DNA from: Rhizobium rosettiformans W3
GTDB taxonomy: Bacteria; Pseudomonadota; Alphaproteobacteria; Rhizobiales; Rhizobiaceae
Length of the DNA stretch: 64,000 nt
Direction of reading: 5' to 3'
NCBI RefSeq assembly: GCF_004912135.1
Contig: NZ_STGU01000008.1
Location: forward strand, 1 to 64,000
The notes beneath the pieces are model-generated. The model was given only the letters and a program-made list of their open reading frames with translations. It did no database searches and was not told the DNA's origin. This document shows, one piece after another, positions 9,327 through 17,520 of this stretch (its first letter is position 1; the number at the start of each line of letters is the position of its first letter). The position numbers were made by a program, and so were the translations under genes.

Positions 9327-9362
9327 AAGCCCGGCACCTGCAAAGGTCGCCGGGCTTTTCTT
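9327..9362 (+). terminator. Terminator of the RND efflux operon
   Basis: A perfect 9-bp stem, AAGCCCGGC (9327-9335) with GCCGGGCTT (9349-9357), is followed by TTCTTT on the plus strand. It lies between the convergent channel gene and the minus-strand regulator gene that ends at 9373, and may serve both. Confidence 0.85.
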
Positions 9363-9372
9363 TGTCCAGAGT

Positions 9373-10203
9373 TCAGAAAGTGGCGGGCGTATTGATCCAG
9401 ATGAGCACGGTCTCGCCGCTTGAGATATTGCGCCACGAATGCGGTCTGCGGCTTTCGAAATAGAAGCTGTCACCGGCATGCAGTTCGAAGAACTGGTCAC
9501 CGTCGAGGATGATCTCCAGGCTTCCCGACAACATATGGATGAACTCCTCTCCCTCATGCTGATAGGCGCCCTCGCTTGAAGCGCCCGGTGCAAGCTGGAA
9601 CCGGTTGCACTCCATCATGTTGCGCCCCTCGGCAAGCACCTGAACCGCGACACCGGATGAAGTGGTCGGCCACGAAGCCCATTTGCCTTCGCGGATCAGG
9701 CTCTCCCCGCCCCTGCCCTCCTCCTGTCCGCTGAGCGAGGCCAGCGTCGTGCCAAGATGGCGGGCAACCTCGTGCAGCGCGGTGAACGAAAGCCCCTGGG
9801 AGGTACGCTCGAACGTCGAGAGCTGGGAGATGGATACCCCGGTTGCCTGAGCGACAGTCTCGAGCGTCTTGCTGGCTTCCCGTCTCAAACGCCGCATTCG
9901 CGTGCCCGGCCGGATGTCGGAAGCGTCGTCCTCTGCCTCGCCGGCATCGTCGTCGGCTTCCGGCAAGTCACGCAGGGTCTCGCGGATCGCCGCGGGATTG
10001 AGCCCCTTCTCGCTTCGAAGCCATGCAATGTGCTTCAGCCGATCCACCAGGGCGCGATCATAAAGCCGCTGCCCTGTCTCGGTGCGGAGAGGCTGGATCA
10101 GTTCCTGGCTTTCCCAGAGCCGCAGCGTCGAGGGCGAAACGCCCGCCATCCGCGCTGCCTCCGCAATCTTGAACCGGATATCGTCCACGCTGCCCTCGAT
10201 CAA
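9373..10203 (-). CDS. Three-domain transcriptional regulator: MerR HTH, XRE HTH and cupin
   Basis: The 276-aa protein joins three recognisable modules. Residues about 10-75 are a MerR-type winged helix (ARMAGVSPSTLRLWESQELI, then TGQRLYD). Residues about 105-155 are a Cro/XRE-type helix-turn-helix (ETVAQATGVSISQLSTFE). Residues about 190-275 are a cupin sensor barrel with HEGEEFIHMLSG and the histidine of RRPHSW. An acidic linker separates the two DNA-binding parts. It is divergent from gabT-gabD, so control of GABA use or of a related amine pathway is the natural inference, with the cupin as the likely effector site. XRE-cupin regulators are common; the added MerR head is unusual. Confidence 0.85.
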   Translation of the reverse strand: MIEGSVDDIRFKIAEAARMAGVSPSTLRLWESQELIQPLRTETGQRLYDRALVDRLKHIAWLRSEKGLNPAAIRETLRDLPEADDDAGEAEDDASDIRPGTRMRRLRREASKTLETVAQATGVSISQLSTFERTSQGLSFTALHEVARHLGTTLASLSGQEEGRGGESLIREGKWASWPTTSSGVAVQVLAEGRNMMECNRFQLAPGASSEGAYQHEGEEFIHMLSGSLEIILDGDQFFELHAGDSFYFESRRPHSWRNISSGETVLIWINTPATF

Positions 10204-10248
10204 ATGTCGCAGTCACGCGTGATAATGCCGACAAGACATATTGCAAGT

Positions 10249-10265
10249 CTACAGAAAAAATGTAG
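10249..10265. promoter_or_regulatory. Inverted repeat in the gabT/regulator divergent promoter, candidate operator
   Basis: CTACA (10249-10253) and TGTAG (10261-10265) are perfect arms around an A-rich 7-base spacer, in the 131-bp intergenic region between the divergent regulator and gabT. Near-symmetrical CATATT and AAATATG flanks extend the dyad. It is the only clear dyad in the region and therefore a candidate site for the adjacent regulator. This is inferred from position. Confidence 0.4.
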
Positions 10266-10334
10266 GAAATATGAAACCGGGCGATCAACCTTGTCGATGA
10301 CGCCTCTGGCAACCCTTCGCACAGGACGAAAACG

Positions 10335-11615
10335 ATGAAGAACGCCGAAATCTCAGCCCGCAAGAACGACGCCATCTCCCGCGGCGTCGGCATGACAACG
10401 CAGATCTATGCCGACAAGGCAGAGAACTCGGAAATCTGGGACGTCGAAGGCCGCCGCTACATTGATTTCGCCGGCGGCATTGCCGTACTCAACACCGGGC
10501 ATCGCCACCCGAAGGTCGTTGAAGCCGTCAAGAACCAGCTCGACCGCTTCACCCACACCTGCCACCAGGTCGTCCCTTACGAAAACTACGTCGCGCTTGC
10601 CGAGCGCCTGAACAAGATGGTCCCCGGCAACTTCGAGAAGAAGACGATCTTCGCAACGACCGGCGCCGAAGCCGTCGAGAACGCAATCAAGATCGCCCGC
10701 TGCGCCACCGGCCGCTCTGCCGTGATCGCCTTTACCGGCGGCTTCCACGGCCGCACCTTCCTCGGCATGGCACTGACGGGCAAGGTCGTGCCCTACAAGG
10801 TCGGCTTTGGCCCGATGATGGGTGACGTCTTCCACGTGCCCTTCCCGCTCGAAATGCACGGCATCGATGTCGAGACCTCGCTCGACGTTCTCGACAAGCT
10901 GTTCAAGGCCGACGTCGACCCGAAGCGCGTCGCCGCCATCATCGTCGAGCCGGTCCAGGGCGAAGGCGGCTTCTACGACGTGCCGCGCGCTCTGATGAAG
11001 GCACTGCGCGAGATCTGCGACGAGCACGGCATCTTGCTTGTCGCGGACGAAGTGCAGACCGGCTTTGCTCGTACCGGCAAGCTCTTTGCCATGGAGCACT
11101 ATGACGTCGTGCCGGACCTGACGACGATGGCAAAGAGCCTCGCCGGCGGCTTCCCGCTCTCGGCCGTCACAGGCCGCGCCGAACTCATGGACGCTCCCGG
11201 CCCCGGCGGTCTCGGCGGCACCTATGCCGGCAACCCGCTGGCAATCGCCGCCGCCCATGCCGTGCTCGACGTGATCGACGAAGAGAACCTTTGCGATCGC
11301 GCCAACCAGCTCGGCAGCCGCCTGAAGCAGCGTCTGGAAGCCATCCGCGCGGATGTTCCGCATATCATGGATATCCGCGGCCTCGGCTTCATGAACGCCG
11401 TCGAGTTCAAAGTGCCTGGAACCGACAAGCCGAATGCGGATTTCACCAATGCGGTGCGTCTGAAGGCGCTGGAGAAGGGCCTGATCCTTCTGACCTGCGG
11501 CGTCTACAGCAACGTCATCCGCTTCCTCGCCCCGATCACCATTCAGGACGAGGTCTTCAACGAGGCGCTCGATCTGATCGAAGCCTCGATCCGTGAAGTT
11601 GCAGCAGGAGCCTGA
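10335..11615 (+). CDS. gabT: 4-aminobutyrate aminotransferase
   Basis: This 426-aa class III PLP aminotransferase moves the amino group of GABA to 2-oxoglutarate, giving succinate semialdehyde. Seen in sequence: IDFAGGIAVLNTGH, the phosphate-binding TGAEAVENAIK, GGFHGRT, the PLP-aspartate region VADEVQTGFARTG and the Schiff-base lysine in TTMAKSLAGGFPLSAV. It starts at the ATG at 10335 and ends 3 bases before gabD, with which it forms an operon. The enzyme family also accepts 5-aminovalerate (DavT), which matters because this window carries other lysine-degradation genes; sequence alone does not decide between GABA and 5-aminovalerate. Confidence 0.93.
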   Translation: MKNAEISARKNDAISRGVGMTTQIYADKAENSEIWDVEGRRYIDFAGGIAVLNTGHRHPKVVEAVKNQLDRFTHTCHQVVPYENYVALAERLNKMVPGNFEKKTIFATTGAEAVENAIKIARCATGRSAVIAFTGGFHGRTFLGMALTGKVVPYKVGFGPMMGDVFHVPFPLEMHGIDVETSLDVLDKLFKADVDPKRVAAIIVEPVQGEGGFYDVPRALMKALREICDEHGILLVADEVQTGFARTGKLFAMEHYDVVPDLTTMAKSLAGGFPLSAVTGRAELMDAPGPGGLGGTYAGNPLAIAAAHAVLDVIDEENLCDRANQLGSRLKQRLEAIRADVPHIMDIRGLGFMNAVEFKVPGTDKPNADFTNAVRLKALEKGLILLTCGVYSNVIRFLAPITIQDEVFNEALDLIEASIREVAAGA

Positions 11616-11618
11616 GGC

Positions 11619-13103
11619 ATGACCCTTTCGAACGTTCTGACCGACAAGTTGAAGGATCCGACACTGGCGACCGACAAGTCGCTCGTCGGCAATGACTGGC
11701 TGGCGGCAAGCCAGTCGGGCAAGACCTTCGAGGTCACCAACCCGGCCACGGGCGAAGTCATCGCGGTTCTCCCCGATGTGAGCAAGGCGGAAGTCACCAA
11801 GGCGATCGATGCCGCTCACACGGCTCAGAAAGCATGGGCGAAGAAGACCGGCAAGGAGCGCGCCGCCGTGCTCCGCAAGCTGAACGACCTGATGGTCGCC
11901 AATGCCGATGATCTGGCCACGATCCTGACGATGGAAATGGGTAAACCCTGGCCTGAAGCCCGTGGTGAAATTCTCTACGGCGCGTCCTATGTCGAATGGT
12001 TCGCCGAAGAAGCCAAGCGCGTTTATGGCGACACCATCCCCGGCCACCAGGCCGACAAGCGGATCATGGTCATCAAGCAGCCGGTCGGCGTCGTCGGTGC
12101 GATCACGCCATGGAACTTCCCCAACGCGATGCTCGCCCGCAAGGTCGCGCCAGCACTTGCCGTCGGTTGCGCCATGGTGTCGAAGCCCGCCGCCCAGACG
12201 CCGCTCTCGGCTCTGGCGATCGCCATTCTGGCCGAGCGTGCAGGTCTCCCCGCCGGCCTCTTCTCGGTGTTGACCTCGACCGACGCGGCCATGGTTGGCC
12301 AGGAACTCTGCGCCAATGACAAGGTCCGCAAGCTGACCTTCACCGGCTCCACCAATGTCGGCCGGATCCTGATGCGTCAGGGGGCAGACCAGATCATGAA
12401 GCTCGGCCTCGAGCTCGGCGGCAATGCTCCCTTCATCGTCTTCGATGATGCGGATCTCGATGCTGCCGTCGAAGGGGCGATGATTTCCAAGTATCGCAAT
12501 GCCGGCCAGACCTGCGTCTGCGCCAACCGCCTCTATGTCCAGTCCGGCATATACGACGCCTTTGCCAGGAAGCTCGCGGAAAAGGTTGGCCAGCTCAAGG
12601 TCGGCAACGGATTCGCCGAGGGCGTGACCACCGGTCCGCTGATCGACTCCAAGGCCGTTGAAAAGGTCAAGGAGCACGTGGCGGACGCCGTCTTCAAGGG
12701 TGCTCAGATCGCTCTCGGTGGTAAACCGTCCTCGGCGGGCGAGCTCTTCTTCGAGCCGACGATCCTGACGGGCGTCACCACGGCGATGAAGGTGGCGACC
12801 GAGGAAACCTTCGGGCCCGTCGCTCCGCTCTTCAAGTTCGAGACGGAAGAGGAAGTGATCGAACTTGCCAACGCCACCGAGTTTGGCCTCGCCTCCTACT
12901 TCTACTCGAAGGACATCGCGAAGGTGTTCCGTGTGGCGGAAGCCCTCGAATATGGCATGGTCGGCGTCAACACCGGGCTGATCTCGACGGAAGTTGCGCC
13001 CTTTGGCGGCATCAAGCAGTCCGGCCTCGGCCGCGAAGGCTCCAAGTACGGCGTGGATGACTATACCGAGATCAAGTATATCTGCCTCGGCGGCATTGCC
13101 TGA
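11619..13103 (+). CDS. gabD: NAD(P)-dependent succinate-semialdehyde dehydrogenase
   Basis: The 494-aa aldehyde dehydrogenase oxidises succinate semialdehyde to succinate, completing GABA breakdown. The ALDH hallmarks are intact: TPWNFPNAM, the cofactor-binding GSTNVGRILM, the general-base glutamate in LELGGNAPF and the nucleophilic cysteine in NAGQTCVCANR. It ends with the SSADH-type FGGIKQSGLGREGSKYG. It follows gabT after 3 bases, so translational coupling is likely. Glutarate semialdehyde (DavD activity) is a possible second substrate. A terminator shared with the convergent LysR gene follows. Confidence 0.93.
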   Translation: MTLSNVLTDKLKDPTLATDKSLVGNDWLAASQSGKTFEVTNPATGEVIAVLPDVSKAEVTKAIDAAHTAQKAWAKKTGKERAAVLRKLNDLMVANADDLATILTMEMGKPWPEARGEILYGASYVEWFAEEAKRVYGDTIPGHQADKRIMVIKQPVGVVGAITPWNFPNAMLARKVAPALAVGCAMVSKPAAQTPLSALAIAILAERAGLPAGLFSVLTSTDAAMVGQELCANDKVRKLTFTGSTNVGRILMRQGADQIMKLGLELGGNAPFIVFDDADLDAAVEGAMISKYRNAGQTCVCANRLYVQSGIYDAFARKLAEKVGQLKVGNGFAEGVTTGPLIDSKAVEKVKEHVADAVFKGAQIALGGKPSSAGELFFEPTILTGVTTAMKVATEETFGPVAPLFKFETEEEVIELANATEFGLASYFYSKDIAKVFRVAEALEYGMVGVNTGLISTEVAPFGGIKQSGLGREGSKYGVDDYTEIKYICLGGIA

Positions 13104-13112
13104 CCGATTGAA

Positions 13113-13135
13113 GATCCCCGGCCCTGCCGGGGATC
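13113..13135. terminator. Hairpin terminator between gabD and the convergent LysR gene
   Basis: GATCCCCGG (13113-13121) pairs perfectly with CCGGGGATC (13127-13135) around a 5-base loop. It lies in the 33-bp gap between two convergent genes. T-runs are weak on both sides, but position and stem strength support a bidirectional terminator. Confidence 0.7.
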
Positions 13136-13136
13136 C

Positions 13137-14063
13137 TCATTTCTGTTGATCGCCTTCGAAGATGCGCTCGGCCACAGAGCGTCCGAGACGCGCTAATGTC
13201 TCGAAATGGCTGCCTCGTGCCGAAGACTGGCGCCAGAAGAAGCCGATGTCGCGAATGCCTTCCCAGCCGTCGATCGTCAGCAGCTTGATCCCGTCTTCCT
13301 TGGCGAATTCAGAGCGCACATAAAGCTCCGGAAAGAGCGACAAGCCCATGTCGATCGACACCATCTGCCGGATCGCATCCAGGCTGGACCCCTCATATTC
13401 TTCGGCCAGTGTGGCGCCAGACATGTCCGCGAGGCGCCGCACTTCGTCCATCAGCCGGTGACCGGCACCGAGCGTGAGAAGCCTCTCGCCCTTCAGCGCA
13501 TCCGGCGCGATCCTGTCGAACGCAGCCAGCGGATGCGCCTTGGGGACGCCAAGAAGAATCCGCTCCCGACAGATCTGCAGCGAGACGAAACCGTCTTCAG
13601 CCGATGGCAGCGGACCCAGTCCGCAATCCGTCTCCCCCTGCAGCACGGCCTTTTCCAGCTGCCGCGGCCTGTCTTCCCGAATGTAGATCTTGAGCTCCGG
13701 ATACTGCTGGTGAAGGGGCGGCAGAAGATAGGGTAGAAAATAGGGGCCGAAGGAGGGCGCGACGCCGAGGCGGATCGCGCCGCCAAGATTGGACTTCGAT
13801 CCGGTTGCAAGCGCTCTGATCTCATCCAGACCACTGAGAATGACCTTGGCGGCCGTAATGATCTCCGTGCCGACGGGCGTCGGGGTCACCTGACCCGGCA
13901 TGCGATCGATGAGCGTCACCCCCAGCTGTTTTTCGAGAAGCGCCACCTGCACGGAGAGCGTCGGCTGGGAGACGTTGCAGCGTTTGGCGGCTTCGCCGAA
14001 ATGCCCGGTCTCGCCGAGCATCACGAGATATTCCAGCTGCCGGTGGCTTGGTCGGAAGGGCAC
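13137..14063 (-). CDS. OxyR-like LysR-family regulator lacking the redox cysteine pair
   Basis: This LysR regulator (308 aa from the GTG at 14063) starts VPFRPSHRQLEYLV, followed by ETGHFGEAA, the OxyR-subgroup N-terminus, with a winged helix at about residues 5-65 and a periplasmic-binding-like effector domain. The OxyR peroxidatic motif GHC is here GHR, and the downstream resolving cysteine is also absent. The only cysteines in that domain are in TDCG and QICRER. The open frame runs back to 14120, but the GTG at 14063 has a GGAG ribosome binding site 8 bases upstream and leaves the OxyR-type operator (14073-14112) outside the gene. It probably does not sense peroxide by the classical disulfide. 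The effector and targets are unknown. Confidence 0.85.
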   Translation of the reverse strand: MPFRPSHRQLEYLVMLGETGHFGEAAKRCNVSQPTLSVQVALLEKQLGVTLIDRMPGQVTPTPVGTEIITAAKVILSGLDEIRALATGSKSNLGGAIRLGVAPSFGPYFLPYLLPPLHQQYPELKIYIREDRPRQLEKAVLQGETDCGLGPLPSAEDGFVSLQICRERILLGVPKAHPLAAFDRIAPDALKGERLLTLGAGHRLMDEVRRLADMSGATLAEEYEGSSLDAIRQMVSIDMGLSLFPELYVRSEFAKEDGIKLLTIDGWEGIRDIGFFWRQSSARGSHFETLARLGRSVAERIFEGDQQK

Positions 14064-14072
14064 GGGGTCAAC

Positions 14073-14112
14073 TCCATAGAGAGGGCCTATGGATTTTATA
14101 TAATCAATGAAT
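14073..14112. promoter_or_regulatory. OxyR-type tandem operator ATAG-N7-CTAT-N7-ATAT-N7-GAAT
   Basis: A perfect inverted repeat, TCCATAG-N7-CTATGGA (14073-14093), contains ATAG (14076-14079) and CTAT (14087-14090) with exactly 7 bases between them. Seven bases on comes ATAT (14098-14101), and after another 7 comes GAAT (14109-14112). The published OxyR consensus is four such tetramers at 7-base spacing. The first half-site is perfect and the second partial. It lies between the divergent LysR gene and the DUF465 gene, so autoregulation is likely. Confidence 0.7.
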
Positions 14113-14165
14113 TGGAACAATCAAACGAACACCCTCATATTCTGATCGTACGAAAGGAGATAGCC

Positions 14166-14396
14166 ATGAAGCAACTGCTGAAAGCCCTGAGAGCCCGTCA
14201 CTCGATCGTCGCCGCCAAGATCGATGAAGAACAGCGTCGTCCGCAACCGGATGGCATCCGGGTCCGCGCCTTGAAGAAGATCAAGCTGCACTTGAAGGAG
14301 CAGATCATGTTGCTGGAGCAAGGCGAGACCATGAAGGTCGCCTCAGCGCGCTCCAAGGCGTCGAACTTCGGCACACCTCTTCTCGCCGGACGCTGA
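14166..14396 (+). CDS. DUF465 (YdcH-like) small protein
   Basis: The 76-aa, highly charged, probably all-helical protein shows the DUF465 pattern: RHSIVAAKIDEEQRRPQPD followed by LKKIKLHLKEQI. The family is widespread and of unknown biochemical role, and often forms short coiled coils. The start at 14166 is well supported by the ribosome binding site AAAGGAGA seven bases upstream; the open frame extends further left only into the operator region. It is divergent from the OxyR-like regulator, with the tandem operator between them, so it may be that regulator's target. Three hairpins follow its stop codon. Confidence 0.85.
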   Translation: MKQLLKALRARHSIVAAKIDEEQRRPQPDGIRVRALKKIKLHLKEQIMLLEQGETMKVASARSKASNFGTPLLAGR

Positions 14397-14398
14397 TC

Positions 14399-14425
14399 CG
14401 CCTGCGCGCCGTGATGGCGCAGGCG
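14399..14425 (+). terminator. First of three consecutive hairpins after the DUF465 gene
   Basis: CGCCTGCGC (14399-14407) pairs perfectly with GCGCAGGCG (14417-14425). It begins 3 bases after the stop codon and has no T-run, so it may act as an RNA-stabilising or attenuating stem rather than a terminator. Confidence 0.5.
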
Positions 14426-14440
14426 TGACCGGCGAGAGCG

Positions 14441-14475
14441 GCCGGCGGGGCACCCTGCGCCCCGCCGGCATTTTC
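14441..14475 (+). terminator. Second hairpin after the DUF465 gene
   Basis: An 11-bp perfect stem, 14441-14451 with 14459-14469 (GCCGGCGGGGC and its complement), is followed by ATTTTC. It is the strongest stem of the three and looks like a plus-strand intrinsic terminator. Confidence 0.7.
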
Positions 14476-14490
14476 GGGTCGATGAAACGA

Positions 14491-14526
14491 AAAAGCCCGG
14501 CGTCGTTGAACGCCGGGCTTTTTTGG
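14491..14526. terminator. Third hairpin, bidirectional terminator for efp
   Basis: AAAAGCCCGGCG (14491-14502) pairs perfectly with CGCCGGGCTTTT (14511-14522), with A-runs on the left and T-runs on the right, so it terminates in both directions. It is 23 bp beyond the efp stop codon on the minus strand. Confidence 0.85.
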
Positions 14527-14548
14527 TTTTTGTCGGTCTCGCGCCGGA

Positions 14549-15118
14549 CTAGTTCTTGGCGCGCTCGACGTAGGAATTGTCTTCGGTCGCGATCACGACG
14601 CGGGTACCAGCGTCGACATGCGGCGGCACCATGGTGCGGATGCCGTTCGAAAGCATGGCGGGCTTGTAGGAGGAGGAGGCCGTCTGACCCTTCACGACCG
14701 GCTCGGTCTCGGTGATCTCGAGCGTCACGTGACGCGGCAGCTGGATGGCAAGAGCGACGCCTTCATGCATCGAGAGGATGCAGACCATGCCTTCCTGCAG
14801 ATAGGCCTTCTGATCGCCCATCGTCTCGGCATCGACAACGACCTGATCGTAGTTGTCAGGGTTCATGAAGTGGAAGCCTTCACCGTCCTCGTAAAGGAAC
14901 TGGTGGTTCACATCTTCAACGAACGCGCGCTCGACCTGTTCGGTCGTGCGCCAGCGCTCCGAAACCTTCACACCGTCGACGATGCGGCGCATGTTCACCT
15001 GGGTGACCGGCGTGCCCTTGCCCGGATGGAAATTCTCGGCCGTCAGGACGACGTAGAGCTTGCCGTCGACATCCAGAACATTGCCCTTGCGCACGGACGA
15101 GGCGATAATCTTGACCAT
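14549..15118 (-). CDS. efp: Translation elongation factor P
   Basis: The protein is exactly 189 aa, the usual EF-P length, when started at the ATG at 15118. It binds between the P and E sites of the ribosome to relieve stalling at proline runs. The modifiable lysine is at position 34 in HPGKGTP, the beta-lysylated type of site found where EpmA and EpmB are present, as they are here on the other strand. The three beta-barrel domains are complete, including [12 protein letters not shown] in domain II and [14 protein letters not shown] in domain III. The open frame extending to 15277 is rejected because it would add a long N-terminal tail across the divergent promoter. Confidence 0.96.
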   Translation of the reverse strand: MVKIIASSVRKGNVLDVDGKLYVVLTAENFHPGKGTPVTQVNMRRIVDGVKVSERWRTTEQVERAFVEDVNHQFLYEDGEGFHFMNPDNYDQVVVDAETMGDQKAYLQEGMVCILSMHEGVALAIQLPRHVTLEITETEPVVKGQTASSSYKPAMLSNGIRTMVPPHVDAGTRVVIATEDNSYVERAKN

Positions 15119-15237
15119 TGGAATTCCTTGTATCTGCGTAAGACCCGTCGTAAAGGACGGCGGTCCCGATGGACCTCTTTGAATTTCTCGGGCGCAACTA
15201 ACCCAAATCCGGCAAAATAGCCAGCCCGTGTTGAGAA

Positions 15238-16323
15238 ATGGACCGAGATTCCGGCATGATTGACAGCCGCCGTTCATCCCCCCCGTGGTGGCGCGCTTCC
15301 GTGCATGCGGACCGCCGTCCTTTCCTCATCGGCCGCAACCGGATCCAGGCTGCTTTTCGCGCGCATTTCGCCGGACAGGACTTCATCGAAGTCGACACCG
15401 CGACCCTGCAGGTATCGCCCGGCAACGAGGCCCATTTGCACGCGTTCCGGACCGAGGCGATCGGCCATGATGGCTCCGCGGTACCGCTCTATCTGCACAC
15501 ATCCCCGGAATTCGCCTGCAAGAAGCTCTTGGCCGCAGGCGAGATGAAGATCAGCTGTTTCGCGCATGTCTATCGCAACCGCGAGCGTGGCCCACTGCAC
15601 CATCCGGAATTCACCATGCTCGAATGGTATCGGGTCGGCGAAGGCTATGAGCAACTGATGCGGGACTGCACCGACCTGATCGCGCTCGCAGCCCGGACGG
15701 CAGGAACGCGCCAATTCGCCTATGGCGGCAAGACTGTCGACCCCTTCGTCGCGCCGGAACGGATCTCGGTCGCGGAAGCCTTCTCCCGTTATGCCGGCAT
15801 AGACCTTCTGGCGACCATTGCCGTCGATGGCTCGACGGATCGCGATGCCTTGGCAAGAGAACTCGAAGACGCCGGCATCAAGACGGCGGTTGACGATACC
15901 TGGGCCGACCTCTTCAGCCGCGTCATCGTGGAAAAGGTCGAGCCGAACCTCGGCGATGGCCGCGTCACCATTCTCGATCGCTATCCCGTTGCAGAAGCAG
16001 CCCTCGCCCGCCCCTGCGCGAACGATCCGCGCGTCGCTGAACGCTTCGAAGTTTATGCCTGCGGCGTGGAACTGGCCAACGCCTTTGGAGAACTGACGGA
16101 CCCGGCCGAGCAGCGTCGGCGCTTTGAAGCGGAGATGGTCGAGAAGAACCGCGTCTATGGCGAGACCTATCCTTTGGACGAAGACTTTCTGGAAGCGCTC
16201 GCCAGCATGCCGGACGCATCCGGCATCGCACTTGGCTTCGACCGTCTCGTCATGCTGGCAACCGGCGCGCTCCGGATCGACCAGGTCATCTGGGCACCGG
16301 TCGCGGAGACCCATCTTGGCTGA
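15238..16323 (+). CDS. epmA: EF-P--(R)-beta-lysine ligase
   Basis: This 361-aa paralogue of the class II lysyl-tRNA synthetase catalytic core, without an anticodon-binding domain, attaches (R)-beta-lysine to Lys34 of EF-P. Visible family features are the N-terminal [16 protein letters not shown], motif 2 around [20 protein letters not shown] and motif 3 near [16 protein letters not shown]. It is divergent from efp and overlaps the downstream aminomutase gene by 8 bases, so the whole modification pathway is together. The start is uncertain between the ATGs at 15238 and 15256, as neither has a strong ribosome binding site. Confidence 0.93.
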   Translation: MDRDSGMIDSRRSSPPWWRASVHADRRPFLIGRNRIQAAFRAHFAGQDFIEVDTATLQVSPGNEAHLHAFRTEAIGHDGSAVPLYLHTSPEFACKKLLAAGEMKISCFAHVYRNRERGPLHHPEFTMLEWYRVGEGYEQLMRDCTDLIALAARTAGTRQFAYGGKTVDPFVAPERISVAEAFSRYAGIDLLATIAVDGSTDRDALARELEDAGIKTAVDDTWADLFSRVIVEKVEPNLGDGRVTILDRYPVAEAALARPCANDPRVAERFEVYACGVELANAFGELTDPAEQRRRFEAEMVEKNRVYGETYPLDEDFLEALASMPDASGIALGFDRLVMLATGALRIDQVIWAPVAETHLG

Positions 16324-17359
16324 GGGAACGCTGCGCAGCGTCGGCGACCTCGTGTCGGAAGGTCTCGTGCCGGCCGACGAGGCGGCGTCCCTCACGGCCG
16401 TGGCGGAACGCTACGCCATCGCGCTTACGCCGACCGTCCGCGCCTTGATCGACACGAGCGCGCCGGCCGATCCGATCGCCGCTCAGTATGTGCCGTCTGC
16501 CGCCGAGCTGATCGAACACCCGGACGAGCGGCCGGATCCGATCGGCGATCATCCGCATTCGCCTGTCGAAGGCATCGTTCACCGCTATCCCGACCGGGTA
16601 CTCCTGAAGCTCGTCCATGTCTGTCCGGTCTATTGCCGCTTCTGCTTCCGTCGCGAAATGGTCGGCCCCCAGGGTGACGGCAATCTCGGTGCAGAGGCTC
16701 TGCAAAGGGCGCTCGACTATGTCCGCGCCGACGCGCGCATCTGGGAAGTGATCCTGACCGGCGGAGACCCCCTGATTCTTTCGCCCCGCAGGCTGCGCGA
16801 CGTCATGCAGCAGCTTGCGACCATCCCCCATGTGCGGATCGTGCGCATCCACAGTCGCGTGCCGGCCGTGGATCCCGCTCGCATATCAATCGAACTTCTG
16901 GAAGCGCTGAAGGCGGGCGGCAAGACGCTTTATCTTGCGCTGCACGTGAACCACCCGCGCGAACTCACGGCCGAGGTCCGCGAGGCCTGCAGACGTCTCT
17001 CGACTGCCGGCGTGCAGCTGGTCAGCCAGAGTGTTCTTCTGCGGTCGATCAACGACAATGCCGAGACCCTGGCGGAGCTGATGCGATCTTTCGTCGAGAT
17101 CGGCGTGAAGCCCTACTATCTTCACCATCCTGATATGGCGCCCGGCACCGGTCATTTCCGCCTGACCATTGCGGAGGGCCAGGCCATCATGCGGGACTTG
17201 CGCAGCAAACTTTCAGGCCTCTGCATCCCCCATTACATCCTCGATCTGCCTGGTGGTCACGGCAAAGTGGAAATCGGCACGAACGCGCTGCGCGAAGTTG
17301 AACCAAATCGGTACATCGTTCTCGACCGTCACGGCCGGGAACACCTCTATGAAGGCTAG
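16316..17359 (+). CDS. epmB: EF-P (R)-beta-lysylation protein, lysine 2,3-aminomutase-like
   Basis: This radical-SAM, PLP-dependent enzyme converts (S)-alpha-lysine to (R)-beta-lysine for EpmA. The radical SAM cluster motif is CPVYCRFC (CxxxCxxC), and the PLP lysine lies in LDLPGGHGKVEIG near the C-terminus. I place the start at the TTG at 16316, which overlaps the end of epmA by 8 bases and gives 347 aa, close to the family size. The open frame continues 64 codons further into epmA, but that part is Arg/Ser-rich shadow. No EpmC (EF-P hydroxylase) gene is nearby, which is usual outside gammaproteobacteria. Confidence 0.92.
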   Translation: MAEGTLRSVGDLVSEGLVPADEAASLTAVAERYAIALTPTVRALIDTSAPADPIAAQYVPSAAELIEHPDERPDPIGDHPHSPVEGIVHRYPDRVLLKLVHVCPVYCRFCFRREMVGPQGDGNLGAEALQRALDYVRADARIWEVILTGGDPLILSPRRLRDVMQQLATIPHVRIVRIHSRVPAVDPARISIELLEALKAGGKTLYLALHVNHPRELTAEVREACRRLSTAGVQLVSQSVLLRSINDNAETLAELMRSFVEIGVKPYYLHHPDMAPGTGHFRLTIAEGQAIMRDLRSKLSGLCIPHYILDLPGGHGKVEIGTNALREVEPNRYIVLDRHGREHLYEG

Positions 17360-17416
17360 TCCAGGCATATTTCCGCCCTGAAACGGCCTACTGGGACCTC
17401 TGCAGGCTTTATCTTA

Positions 17417-17446
17417 GCTTTCGTTCATTCTGATTTTACCGAAAGC
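17417..17446 (+). other. Inverted repeat in the leader of the carrier-protein operon
   Basis: GCTTTCG (17417-17423) and CGAAAGC (17440-17446) are perfect 7-bp arms with a 16-base AT-rich loop, lying 75-105 bp before the carrier-protein start. It could end the epmB transcript weakly or act as an operator for the following operon. Nothing in the sequence decides between these. Confidence 0.35.
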
Positions 17447-17520
17447 CTTAGCGGAAACTTCGTCTTTCCTCTGTAAGAAATCGCTCAATAGATTTCGAGC
17501 GTCCGACCGGAGGGAAAACG

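Noticed and set aside
10353..12677. 774-aa minus-strand open frame opposite gabT-gabD
   Set aside because: Same reason: it mirrors two well supported enzymes, and its His/Asp/Gly-rich composition is typical of antisense shadows.
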